13,747 bases of DNA from Thiobacillus sp. UBA2186. Lineage in GTDB: Bacteria; Pseudomonadota; Gammaproteobacteria; Burkholderiales; Thiobacillaceae. The notes under the pieces are model-generated. The model ran no database searches. It was not told the DNA's origin and was given only the letters and a program-made list of their open reading frames with translations. The stretch spans positions 62,275-76,021 of the forward strand of contig DCVO01000111.1 in NCBI GenBank assembly GCA_002327405.1, given 5' to 3'. Numbering within the stretch: position 1 is the first letter of the stretch; each line of letters opens with the position of its first letter. Shown one piece after another: positions 1-6,252 of the stretch. A program made the position numbers and the translations under genes.

Positions 1-266
1 TGTACGAAGGCATGATCATCGGCATCCACACCCGCGACAACGACCTGGTGGTGAACCCGATCAAGGGCAAGAAACTCACCAACGTGCGTGCCTCGGGCAC
101 CGACGAAGCCGTGCGCCTCACTCCGCCGATCAAGCTCACGCTCGAATCCGCCGTCGAGTTCATCGACGACGACGAGCTGGTCGAGATCACGCCCAAGTCC
201 ATCCGCCTGCGCAAGCGTCATCTGCAGGAGCACGACCGCCGCCGCGCGCAGCGCGAGGCGGCGTAA
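1..266 (+). CDS. typA: TypA/BipA ribosome-associated GTPase, C-terminal fragment
   Basis: This is the last 87 codons of a gene that enters from the left edge; the frame reads from base 3 and stops with TAA at 264-266. The residues match the highly conserved C-terminal end of TypA/BipA, including RDNDLVVNPIKGKKLTNVRA, the stretch SGTDEAVRLTPP and the ending ELVEITPKSIRLRKR. TypA is a translational GTPase related to EF-G and LepA that binds the ribosome and supports ribosome assembly and growth under cold and other stress. The C-terminal domain seen here is the part specific to TypA that contacts the ribosome; the GTPase domain lies outside the window. The tail after LRKR is rich in Arg and Glu. 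mtfA follows 21 bases downstream on the same strand. Confidence 0.95.
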   Translation, partial: YEGMIIGIHTRDNDLVVNPIKGKKLTNVRASGTDEAVRLTPPIKLTLESAVEFIDDDELVEITPKSIRLRKRHLQEHDRRRAQREAA

Positions 267-287
267 GCCTCTGCCGGCGGAGCCCGA

Positions 288-1037
288 GTGAGTCTGCGGG
301 GCTGGCTTTTCGGCAAGGGCGAGCCGCCCGGCGTCCCGGAAGCCGACTGGCAGTCTGCCCTGGCGCTGCCGATTTTTGACCGGCTGAACGAAAACGAACG
401 CAGCCGCCTGCGCGCACTGGCGGAACGGCTCGTGCTGGAAAAAACCTTTTCCGCCGCGGCCGGCGCCGAAATCGACGGCGCGGCCGTTGCCGCCATCGCC
501 GCCCAGGCCGCCTTGCCGGTGCTCGACCTGGGCCTGGAAGGTTACGGCTCCTGGCAGGAAATCATCGTCTATCCGGCCGAGTTCGTGCCCGAGCGCGAGG
601 AGATGGACGAAATCGGCGTGGTGCACCACGTGCGTCATCCCATGAGCGGCGAGGCCTGGGAGGGCGGCCCGGTGGTGCTGTCCTTGCAGGACGTCGCCTG
701 GTCCGGCCTGTGCGACGGCTACAACGTGGTGATCCACGAATTCGCGCACAAGCTGGACATGGCCAACGGGGCGGCGAACGGCCTGCCGCGCCTGCATGCC
801 GGCATGCGCACGGAGGAATGGGCAGCGGCTTTCACCTTCGCGTACGAGGATTTCTGCCGGCGCGTGGACGCCGGCGAGGAGACCGCAATCGACCCGTATG
901 CTTCCGAGAACCCTGCCGAGTTCTTCGCCGTGCTGACGGAATATTTCTTCGAACTGCCCGAGGCGCTGCACGCGGACTATGCGGCAGTCTATGAGCAGAT
1001 GCGGCGTTTCTTCCGGCAGGACCCGCTGGCTCGCTGA
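288..1037 (+). CDS. mtfA: MtfA-family zinc metallopeptidase (Mlc titration factor A-like)
   Basis: A 249-residue cytoplasmic protein starting at GTG. It carries the gluzincin-type signature HEFAH at residues 150-154 (two zinc ligands and the catalytic Glu), followed by KLDMANG and, about 60 residues later, NPAEFFAVLTEYFF, whose Glu211 is the likely third zinc ligand. Length and motif order match MtfA (E. coli YeeI). In E. coli MtfA is an aminopeptidase that binds the glucose repressor Mlc and so relieves repression of ptsG. Whether a Mlc-type target exists in this organism cannot be told from the window, so only the peptidase fold is secure. It lies 21 bases after typA and may be co-transcribed with it. 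Its stop is 9 bases from the stop of the convergent transporter gene. Confidence 0.92.
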   Translation: MSLRGWLFGKGEPPGVPEADWQSALALPIFDRLNENERSRLRALAERLVLEKTFSAAAGAEIDGAAVAAIAAQAALPVLDLGLEGYGSWQEIIVYPAEFVPEREEMDEIGVVHHVRHPMSGEAWEGGPVVLSLQDVAWSGLCDGYNVVIHEFAHKLDMANGAANGLPRLHAGMRTEEWAAAFTFAYEDFCRRVDAGEETAIDPYASENPAEFFAVLTEYFFELPEALHADYAAVYEQMRRFFRQDPLAR

Positions 1038-1046
1038 GCGGCAGTA

Positions 1047-1961
1047 TCATTCCGGCGCACGCGCGGCGCGCAGTCGCCGGCCGTTCCGGCTCACCAGCCC
1101 CCATTCGTACAGGGCCAGCCCGAACAGGATCATGGCCGTGCCTTCTGCGATGTTCCGGGTCAGGCGCTCGCCGTTCAGCAGCATGCCCAGCATGAGCGCC
1201 GTGACCGGCGTGATCAGCGTGATCAGCGCTACGCGCCCGGCGCTGATGTGCTTGATCAGGAAGTAGTACAGCGAAAACCCCGCCACCGATCCGAACACGC
1301 CCAGATAGAGCGTGGCCGCGGCCGACCGCAGCGGAATGTGCGCCGGCCAGTCGCCCAGTATCATCAGGCTCAGTCCGGAAAGCAGGACCGTGAAGGCAAG
1401 CGCGCCCGCGGTTTGCGCCACTGCGGGAACATCCGCGCCGATGCGCTTGATCGCCACCAGACCCCAGGCCTGCAGGATCACCGCTGCCAGCACCGCGGCG
1501 ATGCCCCAATGGGCGGAACTGCCGAGCCGGATGCTGCCGCCGAACACCACGAACAGGCCGGCGATGCCCAGCAGCATGCCGACGATCTTGAGCGGGCTGA
1601 AGGCATCTTCCTTGAGCCAAGCCCACGCGAACAGCCCGGTCATGATCGGACTCAGCCCGTACACCACCGAAATCAGCCCGGACGGAATGAAGCGCGCGCC
1701 CCAGTAGGTGCACAGCATGGCCGCCCAGATGCTGAAGCCCGCGATGGCGTAGGACTGGCGTGCCTGCAGATCCGTTGGGAAGCGCGTGCGCGTGAGCGCC
1801 AGCCACAGCAGGCTGACCACGAGGCCGATCGCCATGCGCGCGAACAGGGGAAAAGTGTAATGCACGCCCTGGCTGCTCCAGACGATGCCGAGCGGCGTGG
1901 TGGACCAGATCAGGATGACGCCCAGATAGGCGCTGGTAAGGTTCTTTTTGTGTTTTGGCAT
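1047..1961 (-). CDS. EamA-family drug/metabolite transporter (DMT superfamily)
   Basis: A 304-residue inner-membrane protein with about ten hydrophobic segments arranged as two homologous EamA halves (roughly residues 10-140 and 150-285). The first helix contains ILIWSTTPLGIVWSS, and the first half ends with the typical pattern of a Tyr/Gly-rich helix (VVYGLSPIMTGLFAWAWLKE). The second half contains the matching VALITLITPVTALMLGMLLNGE, where the Pro and the acidic residue are family features. DMT exporters move amino acids, metabolites or drugs out of the cell; the substrate cannot be predicted from sequence. The ATG has a good Shine-Dalgarno (AAGGGA, 7 bases upstream). A terminator-like hairpin ends only about 18 bases before the start, so transcription coming from the nuclease gene would have to read through it. 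Confidence 0.9.
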   Translation of the reverse strand: MPKHKKNLTSAYLGVILIWSTTPLGIVWSSQGVHYTFPLFARMAIGLVVSLLWLALTRTRFPTDLQARQSYAIAGFSIWAAMLCTYWGARFIPSGLISVVYGLSPIMTGLFAWAWLKEDAFSPLKIVGMLLGIAGLFVVFGGSIRLGSSAHWGIAAVLAAVILQAWGLVAIKRIGADVPAVAQTAGALAFTVLLSGLSLMILGDWPAHIPLRSAAATLYLGVFGSVAGFSLYYFLIKHISAGRVALITLITPVTALMLGMLLNGERLTRNIAEGTAMILFGLALYEWGLVSRNGRRLRAARAPE

Positions 1962-1979
1962 GGCAATTCCCTTGTGAGG

Positions 1980-2017
1980 AAAAAAACAAAAGCCACGGCG
2001 CTTGTGGCGGCGTGGCT
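1980..2017 (-). terminator. Rho-independent terminator or attenuator between the nuclease gene and the EamA gene
   Basis: Read on the minus strand, AGCCACG pairs with CGTGGCT around a 13-base loop (plus-strand arms 1991-1997 and 2011-2017). It is followed by a T-rich run of eleven bases interrupted once (1980-1990). This is a normal terminator for the nuclease transcript. Because it sits directly before the ribosome binding site of the EamA gene, it could also act as an attenuator. Confidence 0.7.
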
Positions 2018-2038
2018 CGGTTGCAGAAAACGAAGCTG

Positions 2039-2125
2039 CTAGTTCACGCCGGGCTCATGCATGGCTCGCCACATCACGGCGACGCGGCGGCAGACGGCAG
2101 GCAGAATTTTCACAGCGGTTTTCAT
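2039..2125 (-). CDS. Possible 28-residue small protein, translationally coupled to the nuclease
   Basis: The ATG overlaps the TGA of the nuclease gene (ATGA), and the frame runs 28 codons to TAG. The peptide starts MKTAVKILPAVCRR, continues VAVMWRAM and ends HEPGVN. It is short, basic and mildly hydrophobic, with one Cys and one Trp. A GTGAGG stretch lies just upstream inside the nuclease gene and could serve as ribosome binding site. The frame ends about 20 bases before the terminator, so it would be the last frame of the nuclease transcript. I do not recognise a family, and a frame of this length could arise by chance. The start-stop overlap and the placement before the terminator are the only support. 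Confidence 0.35.
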   Translation of the reverse strand: MKTAVKILPAVCRRVAVMWRAMHEPGVN

Positions 2126-2685
2126 GGCCTCACTTTATCCGTTTCGTTGCGATTTGCATAGCGCCAGCGCCACGGCGGCACGGGGTTGCGTTCGGACCAG
2201 AGGCCTGCCCTGGCCGCGCGCGCCTCACGCTCGGCCGTTTCGTAGGCCTGGGCGTCGCCGGGGAACTGGCCGTCGGCGAATTTCCTGTTCCACCAGGCGA
2301 GTCCCAGCCTGACCTGCTCCAGATTGGCGTCGATGGTTTTTGGGCAACTGGTCTGGCGGCATTCGGGCGCGGCGACACGGACCCGGCCGAGGATGCGGCC
2401 GTAGTTGTCATGACCCTGCCAGTCCACGCTGACGGGTTTTCGGTAAGTGAGGCGGGCGAGCGACTGCCTGGATTTTTCGCCGAAGGCCTGGCCGCGTTCT
2501 GGAGCATCGATGCCGAGCAGGCGGATCTTGTGGTTTTTGCGCGCGGCATCCAGCACATACAGCGTATCGCCGTCGGCGATGCCGGTGACCGTGCCTTCCA
2601 GAACCTGGGCGTTGCCGGCGCTGCAGGCGGTCAGGCTGAGCGCAGCCAGCAGCAGGAAAACGGTAGATAGAAAAGAGTGTCGCAT
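2122..2685 (-). CDS. Thermonuclease (SNase)-family lipoprotein
   Basis: A 187-residue protein with a lipoprotein signal: MRHSF, a hydrophobic stretch, and the lipobox LTAC with Cys21 as the predicted lipidated residue. The mature part is a staphylococcal-nuclease domain. It has DGDT at 38-41, RLLGIDAPE at 55-63 (Arg55, Asp60 and Glu63 match SNase Arg35, Asp40 and Glu43) and YGRILG at 95-100 (Arg97 matches Arg87), so all catalytic and calcium positions are present. The insertion CRQTSC (Cys109, Cys114) could form a disulfide in the envelope. The C-terminal NPVPPWRWR is common in Gram-negative members. The likely role is cleavage of DNA or RNA outside the cytoplasm for nutrient recovery or defence against free DNA. 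It is divergent from rmuC, with only 23 bases between the two starts and no clear Shine-Dalgarno. Confidence 0.9.
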   Translation of the reverse strand: MRHSFLSTVFLLLAALSLTACSAGNAQVLEGTVTGIADGDTLYVLDAARKNHKIRLLGIDAPERGQAFGEKSRQSLARLTYRKPVSVDWQGHDNYGRILGRVRVAAPECRQTSCPKTIDANLEQVRLGLAWWNRKFADGQFPGDAQAYETAEREARAARAGLWSERNPVPPWRWRYANRNETDKVRP

Positions 2686-2694
2686 AGGCGGGCA

Positions 2695-2702
2695 AGTATA
2701 AT
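2695..2702. promoter_or_regulatory. Overlapping divergent -10 elements for the nuclease gene and rmuC
   Basis: The 23-base gap between the divergent starts contains TATAAT on the plus strand (2697-2702) and TATACT on the minus strand (2700-2695). Transcription starting the usual distance downstream would begin at or within a few bases of each ATG, so both mRNAs could be nearly leaderless; neither start has a Shine-Dalgarno. I see no convincing -35 box for either direction, which limits confidence. Confidence 0.4.
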
Positions 2703-2708
2703 CTACCC

Positions 2709-3995
2709 ATGCCCAATACCGAGATGCTGCTCATCGTTCTCACGCTGCTGGTCGTCGCGCTGGCCGCGTGGGTGCTGGTTCGCCTCGGCGCCGTGCTGCG
2801 CCACCAGGCAGAACAGACAGCCGGGCAGGAAAGAGCGCTGGGTGCACAGCACCAGGCCATGCTCAAGGATTTGCATCAGGGCCTGGCGCTGCAAAGCGAC
2901 CGCACCCAGGCCGCGCTCGCCGACACCGCCGAGCGCCTGCGCCAGGCGCTGGAAACCTTGCGCATCGAACAGACCCGGTCGCTGGCGGCGGCGAGCGACG
3001 CGTTGAAGACAGGACAGCAGGAATTCCTCAACAAGACCCTGACCACTTTCGCCGACCAGGGACGCGAGCAGCAGAAGCTCATCCAGGACACCATCGCGCG
3101 ACTTTCCGGCGTGGTGGACGGGCGACTGGCGGAAATCTCCGGCAAGGTGAGCGAGCGCCTCGACGAAGGCTTCAAGAAGACCAACGAAACCTTCGCCAGC
3201 GTCATGGCGCGGCTGGCCACCATCGACGAGGCGCAGAAGAAGATCGACGGGCTGACCAGCAACGTGGTCACGCTGCAGGAACTGCTGGGCGACAAGCGCT
3301 CGCGCGGCGCCTTCGGTGAAGTGCAGCTGGAAGCGCTGGTGCGCAACATCCTGCCGCCGGGCGCCTACGAATTCCAGGCCACGCTGTCGAACAAGAGCCG
3401 CGCCGACTGCCTGCTGACCCTGCCCGAGCCCACCGGGAAAGTGGCGGTGGACTCCAAGTTCCCGCTCGAGAATTACAACCGCATGTTCGACTCCGCCCTT
3501 GCGGAATCCGAACGAACCGCGGCCACGCGCGCCTTCAAGGCCGACGTCAAGAAGCACATCGAGGACATTGCCGGGAAGTACATCATCGAGCACGAGACCA
3601 GCGACGGCGCGGTCATGTTCGTGCCGGCCGAGGCGGTGTTCGCCGAGATCCACGCTTATCATGCCGACCTCGTCGACTATGCCATGCAGCGTCGCGTGTG
3701 GATCGTGTCGCCCACCACCCTGATGGCGGTGCTCAACACCGCGCGCGCGGTGATCAAGGACGTGGAGACGCGGCGCCAGGTGCACATCATCAAGGAGGAG
3801 CTGTCGCGCCTGGGCAAGGATTTCGGACGTTTCGAGGAGCGCATGAAGAAGCTCGCCACGCACATCAGGCAGGCCAACGACGACGTGCAGGACGTGCAGA
3901 TCAGCTCCGACAAGATCAGCAAGCGCTTCCGCCAGATCGAGGCGGTCGATCTCGAGCATTTGCAGCCCACGCAGCCGCTGCTCGATGCGGATTGA
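2709..3995 (+). CDS. rmuC: RmuC-family DNA recombination protein
   Basis: A 428-residue protein with an N-terminal membrane anchor (about residues 6-27). A long Gln/Ala/Glu-rich coiled coil follows (about 30-190), then the RmuC domain with DKRSRGAFGEVQLE at 195-208, VDSKFPLENY at 247-256, the stretch HETSDGAVMFVPAEAVFAEI, and WIVSPTTLMAVLNTARAV. The Asp248-Ser-Lys sequence resembles the core of a PD-(D/E)XK nuclease fold, consistent with the predicted nuclease nature of RmuC. In E. coli, rmuC mutants show raised recombination at inverted repeats, so RmuC is thought to limit rearrangement at such structures. Length and order are normal for the family. A downstream ATG at 2724 would shorten it by five residues. 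A short terminator follows at 4028. Confidence 0.95.
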   Translation: MPNTEMLLIVLTLLVVALAAWVLVRLGAVLRHQAEQTAGQERALGAQHQAMLKDLHQGLALQSDRTQAALADTAERLRQALETLRIEQTRSLAAASDALKTGQQEFLNKTLTTFADQGREQQKLIQDTIARLSGVVDGRLAEISGKVSERLDEGFKKTNETFASVMARLATIDEAQKKIDGLTSNVVTLQELLGDKRSRGAFGEVQLEALVRNILPPGAYEFQATLSNKSRADCLLTLPEPTGKVAVDSKFPLENYNRMFDSALAESERTAATRAFKADVKKHIEDIAGKYIIEHETSDGAVMFVPAEAVFAEIHAYHADLVDYAMQRRVWIVSPTTLMAVLNTARAVIKDVETRRQVHIIKEELSRLGKDFGRFEERMKKLATHIRQANDDVQDVQISSDKISKRFRQIEAVDLEHLQPTQPLLDAD

Positions 3996-4027
3996 TTGAT
4001 TCCGAGAACCCCTTCGAACCACAGAGG

Positions 4028-4052
4028 GCGGTGAGAAAATACCGCTTTTTTT
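4028..4052 (+). terminator. Short terminator after rmuC
   Basis: GCGGT (4028-4032) and ACCGC (4041-4045) form a five-pair stem with an eight-base A-rich loop, followed by seven T residues (4046-4052). The stem is short, so strength is uncertain. The sequence AACCACAGAGG just before it (4018-4028) resembles the outer arm of the repeats at 4439 and 10172. Confidence 0.5.
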
Positions 4053-4074
4053 CGAGACCCGAACCAACTGGAAC

Positions 4075-4431
4075 ATGAAACGAAACGACAACCTGATTTT
4101 CGACACCAGCTATGAAGCCTTTGACGAGGCCGTGATCGCCGCCTCGAAAAACGTCCCCATCCTGGTCGACTTCTGGGCCGACTGGTGTCCGCCCTGCAAC
4201 GCGCTCACGCCCATACTCGAGCGCGTGGCGCATGCCTATGGCGGCAAGTTCCTGCTGGCGAAAGTGGAAGTGGACGAGGGCCACAACATGAAGCTCGCCG
4301 GCCATTACGACATGCGCGGCTTCCCCACCGTGCTGCTGTTCGTCGACGGCGAAGTGAAGGGGCGCTGGCACAGCGCAAAGCCCGAACACTGGGTGCGCGA
4401 ATTCCTATCTGAGCATGGCATGGAATTGTAA
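4075..4431 (+). CDS. Thioredoxin-family protein with a CPPC active site
   Basis: A 118-residue single-domain thioredoxin fold without a signal peptide, so cytoplasmic. The active site is WCPPC at residues 37-41 inside VDFWADWCPPCNALTPIL, and the cis-proline loop is RGFPTVLLF (Pro84). The remaining positions, such as the buried Asp of VDFWA (Asp32) and the DGE turn after the fourth strand, are as in classical thioredoxins. The usual thioredoxin dipeptide between the cysteines is Gly-Pro; Pro-Pro normally changes redox potential and partner choice. The likely role is disulfide reduction of specific partners or a stress-related thioredoxin. It is not clearly TrxA, so I leave the symbol blank. 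The start codon has no strong Shine-Dalgarno. A large inverted repeat begins eight bases after the stop. Confidence 0.88.
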   Translation: MKRNDNLIFDTSYEAFDEAVIAASKNVPILVDFWADWCPPCNALTPILERVAHAYGGKFLLAKVEVDEGHNMKLAGHYDMRGFPTVLLFVDGEVKGRWHSAKPEHWVREFLSEHGMEL

Positions 4432-4438
4432 AAACCAC

Positions 4439-4607
4439 AACCACGGGGCGCACGGGGAAGGAAAATCAAGAACCTGAACAAGGAGGACAAGAGGACAGGA
4501 GGAAAACCGCTAGGAGCTTTCCCTGTTTGAAGCAGTGAACCTCTAGTCCTCCTGTCCTCTTTGTTTAAATCGTTTTTATTTGCTCCTCCCCCGTGTTCCC
4601 CGTGGTT
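4439..4607. repeat. Nested inverted-repeat element A (AACCACGGGG family)
   Basis: The outer arms are 4439-4462 and 4584-4607: AACCACGGGG-NN-CACGGGG followed by AGGA, against its reverse complement, with about three mismatches. The inner arms are 4487-4503 (ACAAGAGGACAGGAGGA) and 4547-4564 (its complement with one extra base). The pairing continues with CTAG on both sides of the central 40 bases. The whole 169 bases could fold as one long interrupted hairpin on either strand. It fills almost the entire gap between the thioredoxin and aminotransferase genes. The outer arm sequence recurs in the element at 10172-10292. Confidence 0.8.
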
Positions 4608-4628
4608 CAAATACGGTTTTCAGGATAA

Positions 4629-5795
4629 ATGAACAGCTCCCGTCGCGCGCAAGGCATCGCGCCTTTTCATGTCATGGACATCCTGGCGCGGGCCAAGGCG
4701 CTGGGGGCGCAGGGCCGCGACATCATCCACCTGGAAGTCGGCGAGCCGGATTTCCCCACGCCCGAGCCCATGCTGCAGGCGGCGATGCGGGCGATCAAGG
4801 GCGGCGACGTGCATTACACGCCGGCATTGGGACTGCCCGAGTTGCGCCAGGCGATCGCTGCCTACTATCGGAAAAGATATGGCGTCGAGGTTCCGTTCGC
4901 ACGCATAGCCGTGACTCCCGGCGCCTCAGGCGCCTTGCTGTTGGCGCTGGGTGCGCTGCTGGATGCCGGTGACGAAATCCTCATGGCCGATCCCGGTTAT
5001 CCCTGCAACCGGCATTTCGCCGGTTTCATCGATGCCGTGCCCGTGCGCATCCCCGTGGGGCCTGAAACTGCTTTCCAGTTGACGCCGCAACTGGTGGAGC
5101 AGCACTGGACGGAAAGAACGAAGGCGGTGCTGATCGCATCGCCTTCCAACCCGACCGGAACGCTGGCGCGCGATGAAGACATCCGCGATATCGCCGCGCT
5201 GTGCGCAACGCGCGGCGCAACGCTGATCGTGGACGAGATCTACCACGGCCTGGTATATGAAGGCCGGCCGCAAACGGCGCTGTCGCATTCTGAACAGGTC
5301 GTCGTCATCAATGGTTTTTCCAAGTATTTCCACATGACCGGCTGGCGGCTGGGCTGGCTGATCGCGCCTGGAGATTTGATGAACGACATCGAGCGGCTGG
5401 CGCAGAATCTTTTCCTGGCGCCGCCCACCCCTGCGCAATATGCTGCCCAGGCCGCTTTTTCGGAAGAGACGCAGCAGATTCTGGAAGCGCGGCGGCAGGA
5501 ACTGAAGGCAAGGCGCGACTACCTGCTGCCGGCTTTGCGCGAACTGGGTTTCGGCTTGAAGCTGATGCCGGCAGGCGCGTTCTATTTGTATGCGGACGTT
5601 AGCCGCTTTACCGGCGACAGTTTCGCATTTGCGGAGCAGATGCTGGAGCAGGCCGGCGTAGCCATTACGCCTGGCATCGATTTCGGCGAGGTGGCGCCGG
5701 AGCGATATGTGCGTTTCGCCTACACCCGGCCGTTGCCGGTGTTGCGGGAAGCGGTAGCACGGATCCGGAACTTCCTGGCGGGAAGACGGGCGTAA
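4629..5795 (+). CDS. Class I/II PLP-dependent aminotransferase
   Basis: A 388-residue cytoplasmic fold-type I aminotransferase. Recognisable sites are LEVGEPDFPTP (35-45), SPSNPTG (171-177, Asn174 binds the cofactor), DEIYHGLVY (202-210, Asp202 and Tyr205 contact PLP), GFSKYFHMTGWRLGW (229-243, with Lys232 as the Schiff-base lysine and Arg240 near the phosphate) and YVRFAYT (360-366, where Arg362 binds the substrate carboxylate). This pattern fits the aspartate/alanine-type subgroup (AspC/AlaA-like enzymes of about 390 residues). The exact amino acid cannot be assigned by eye. It starts at ATG with AGGA about six bases upstream and lies 21 bases after repeat element A. A strong hairpin terminator begins at its stop codon. 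Confidence 0.92.
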   Translation: MNSSRRAQGIAPFHVMDILARAKALGAQGRDIIHLEVGEPDFPTPEPMLQAAMRAIKGGDVHYTPALGLPELRQAIAAYYRKRYGVEVPFARIAVTPGASGALLLALGALLDAGDEILMADPGYPCNRHFAGFIDAVPVRIPVGPETAFQLTPQLVEQHWTERTKAVLIASPSNPTGTLARDEDIRDIAALCATRGATLIVDEIYHGLVYEGRPQTALSHSEQVVVINGFSKYFHMTGWRLGWLIAPGDLMNDIERLAQNLFLAPPTPAQYAAQAAFSEETQQILEARRQELKARRDYLLPALRELGFGLKLMPAGAFYLYADVSRFTGDSFAFAEQMLEQAGVAITPGIDFGEVAPERYVRFAYTRPLPVLREAVARIRNFLAGRRA

Positions 5796-5821
5796 AAAAG
5801 CCGGTCTTGCGACCGGCTTTT
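5796..5821. terminator. Bidirectional terminator between the aminotransferase and the small lipoprotein
   Basis: AAAAGCCGGTC (5796-5806) pairs perfectly with GACCGGCTTTT (5811-5821) around the four-base loop TTGC. On the minus strand the stem is followed by six T residues, on the plus strand by four, so it can end transcripts from both convergent genes. Confidence 0.88.
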
Positions 5822-5840
5822 CATGCCGTTGAGCCAGGAA

Positions 5841-6089
5841 TTACTTGGCAGCTTCAGCAGGAGCGTCAGCGGCGTCGGCCGGAGCAGCGGCAGCGTCGGC
5901 CGGAGCAGCAGCAGCGTCAGCGGCAGCGGCGTCAGCGGGAGCGGCAGCGTCGGCAGCAGGAGCAGCAGCTTCAGGAGCGGGAGCGGCGGCTTCAGGAGCG
6001 GGAGCTTCAGGAGCAGCAGCTTCTTCTTTTTGGCCGCAAGCGGTCACGGAAACGGCCAGCAGAGCGGCCAGCAGAACGGAGTATTTCAT
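5841..6089 (-). CDS. Small Ala/Pro/Asp-rich lipoprotein
   Basis: An 82-residue protein with a clean lipoprotein signal (MKYSVLLAALLAVSVTAC, Cys18 predicted lipidated). The mature region of about 64 residues, after GQKEE, is made almost only of Ala, Pro, Glu and Asp, in repeats such as APEAAAPAPEAAAP and PADAAAA. It should be acidic and extended without a folded domain. Similar Ala/Pro-rich mini-lipoproteins occur in many betaproteobacteria and are thought to be envelope spacers or wall-associated. No function is established and I assign none. The ATG has a good ribosome site (GGGAAG, five bases upstream) and an extended -10 promoter about 75 bases upstream. The low-complexity DNA produces long apparent frames on the other strand that are not genes. 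Confidence 0.8.
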   Translation of the reverse strand: MKYSVLLAALLAVSVTACGQKEEAAAPEAPAPEAAAPAPEAAAPAADAAAPADAAAADAAAAPADAAAAPADAADAPAEAAK

Positions 6090-6162
6090 TTTCTTCCCTT
6101 AAACAATAAGTAGTGGATATCCCGAATCGGTCAGGGATTTTTAGATCCAACCGACCCGCAAA

Positions 6163-6171
6163 ATTCTAGCA
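6163..6171 (-). promoter_or_regulatory. Extended -10 promoter for the small lipoprotein
   Basis: On the minus strand TGC followed by TAGAAT (6171-6163) matches an extended -10 element, inside an AT-rich gap of about 160 bases that stands out from the GC-rich surroundings. A weak TGGTTT could be the -35 at 16-base spacing. The expected 5' leader of about 70 bases contains a small hairpin (TCCC with GGGA, 6120-6137). Confidence 0.5.
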
Positions 6172-6224
6172 AATCCAATCAATAAAACCAGTGGCTAGTA
6201 ATAATTTAAAAATATCTGCAAAAG

Positions 6225-6244
6225 TTGTTGCACGCCAGCAACAA
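6225..6244 (-). terminator. Hairpin after rlmM, probable weak terminator
   Basis: TTGTTGC (6225-6231) and GCAACAA (6238-6244) form a perfect seven-pair stem with a six-base loop, starting nine bases after the rlmM stop. On the minus strand it is followed by CTTTTGC, a short T run, so it is at best a weak terminator. Confidence 0.45.
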
Positions 6245-6252
6245 ACCTGTTC

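Noticed and set aside
2703..4106. A 467-codon open frame on the minus strand opposite rmuC
   Set aside because: It is a shadow of rmuC in GC-rich DNA: its predicted protein has no recognisable domain, while the plus strand encodes a full, conserved RmuC.
4439..4607. A CRISPR array or riboswitch in the repeat region
   Set aside because: There are only paired inverted arms, no regularly spaced direct repeats with spacers, and no known riboswitch core I can recognise.
5807..6113. Gln/Arg-rich or Ser/Gly-rich frames opposite the small lipoprotein
   Set aside because: They are by-products of the low-complexity Ala/Pro codons on the minus strand, which has the signal peptide, ribosome site and promoter.
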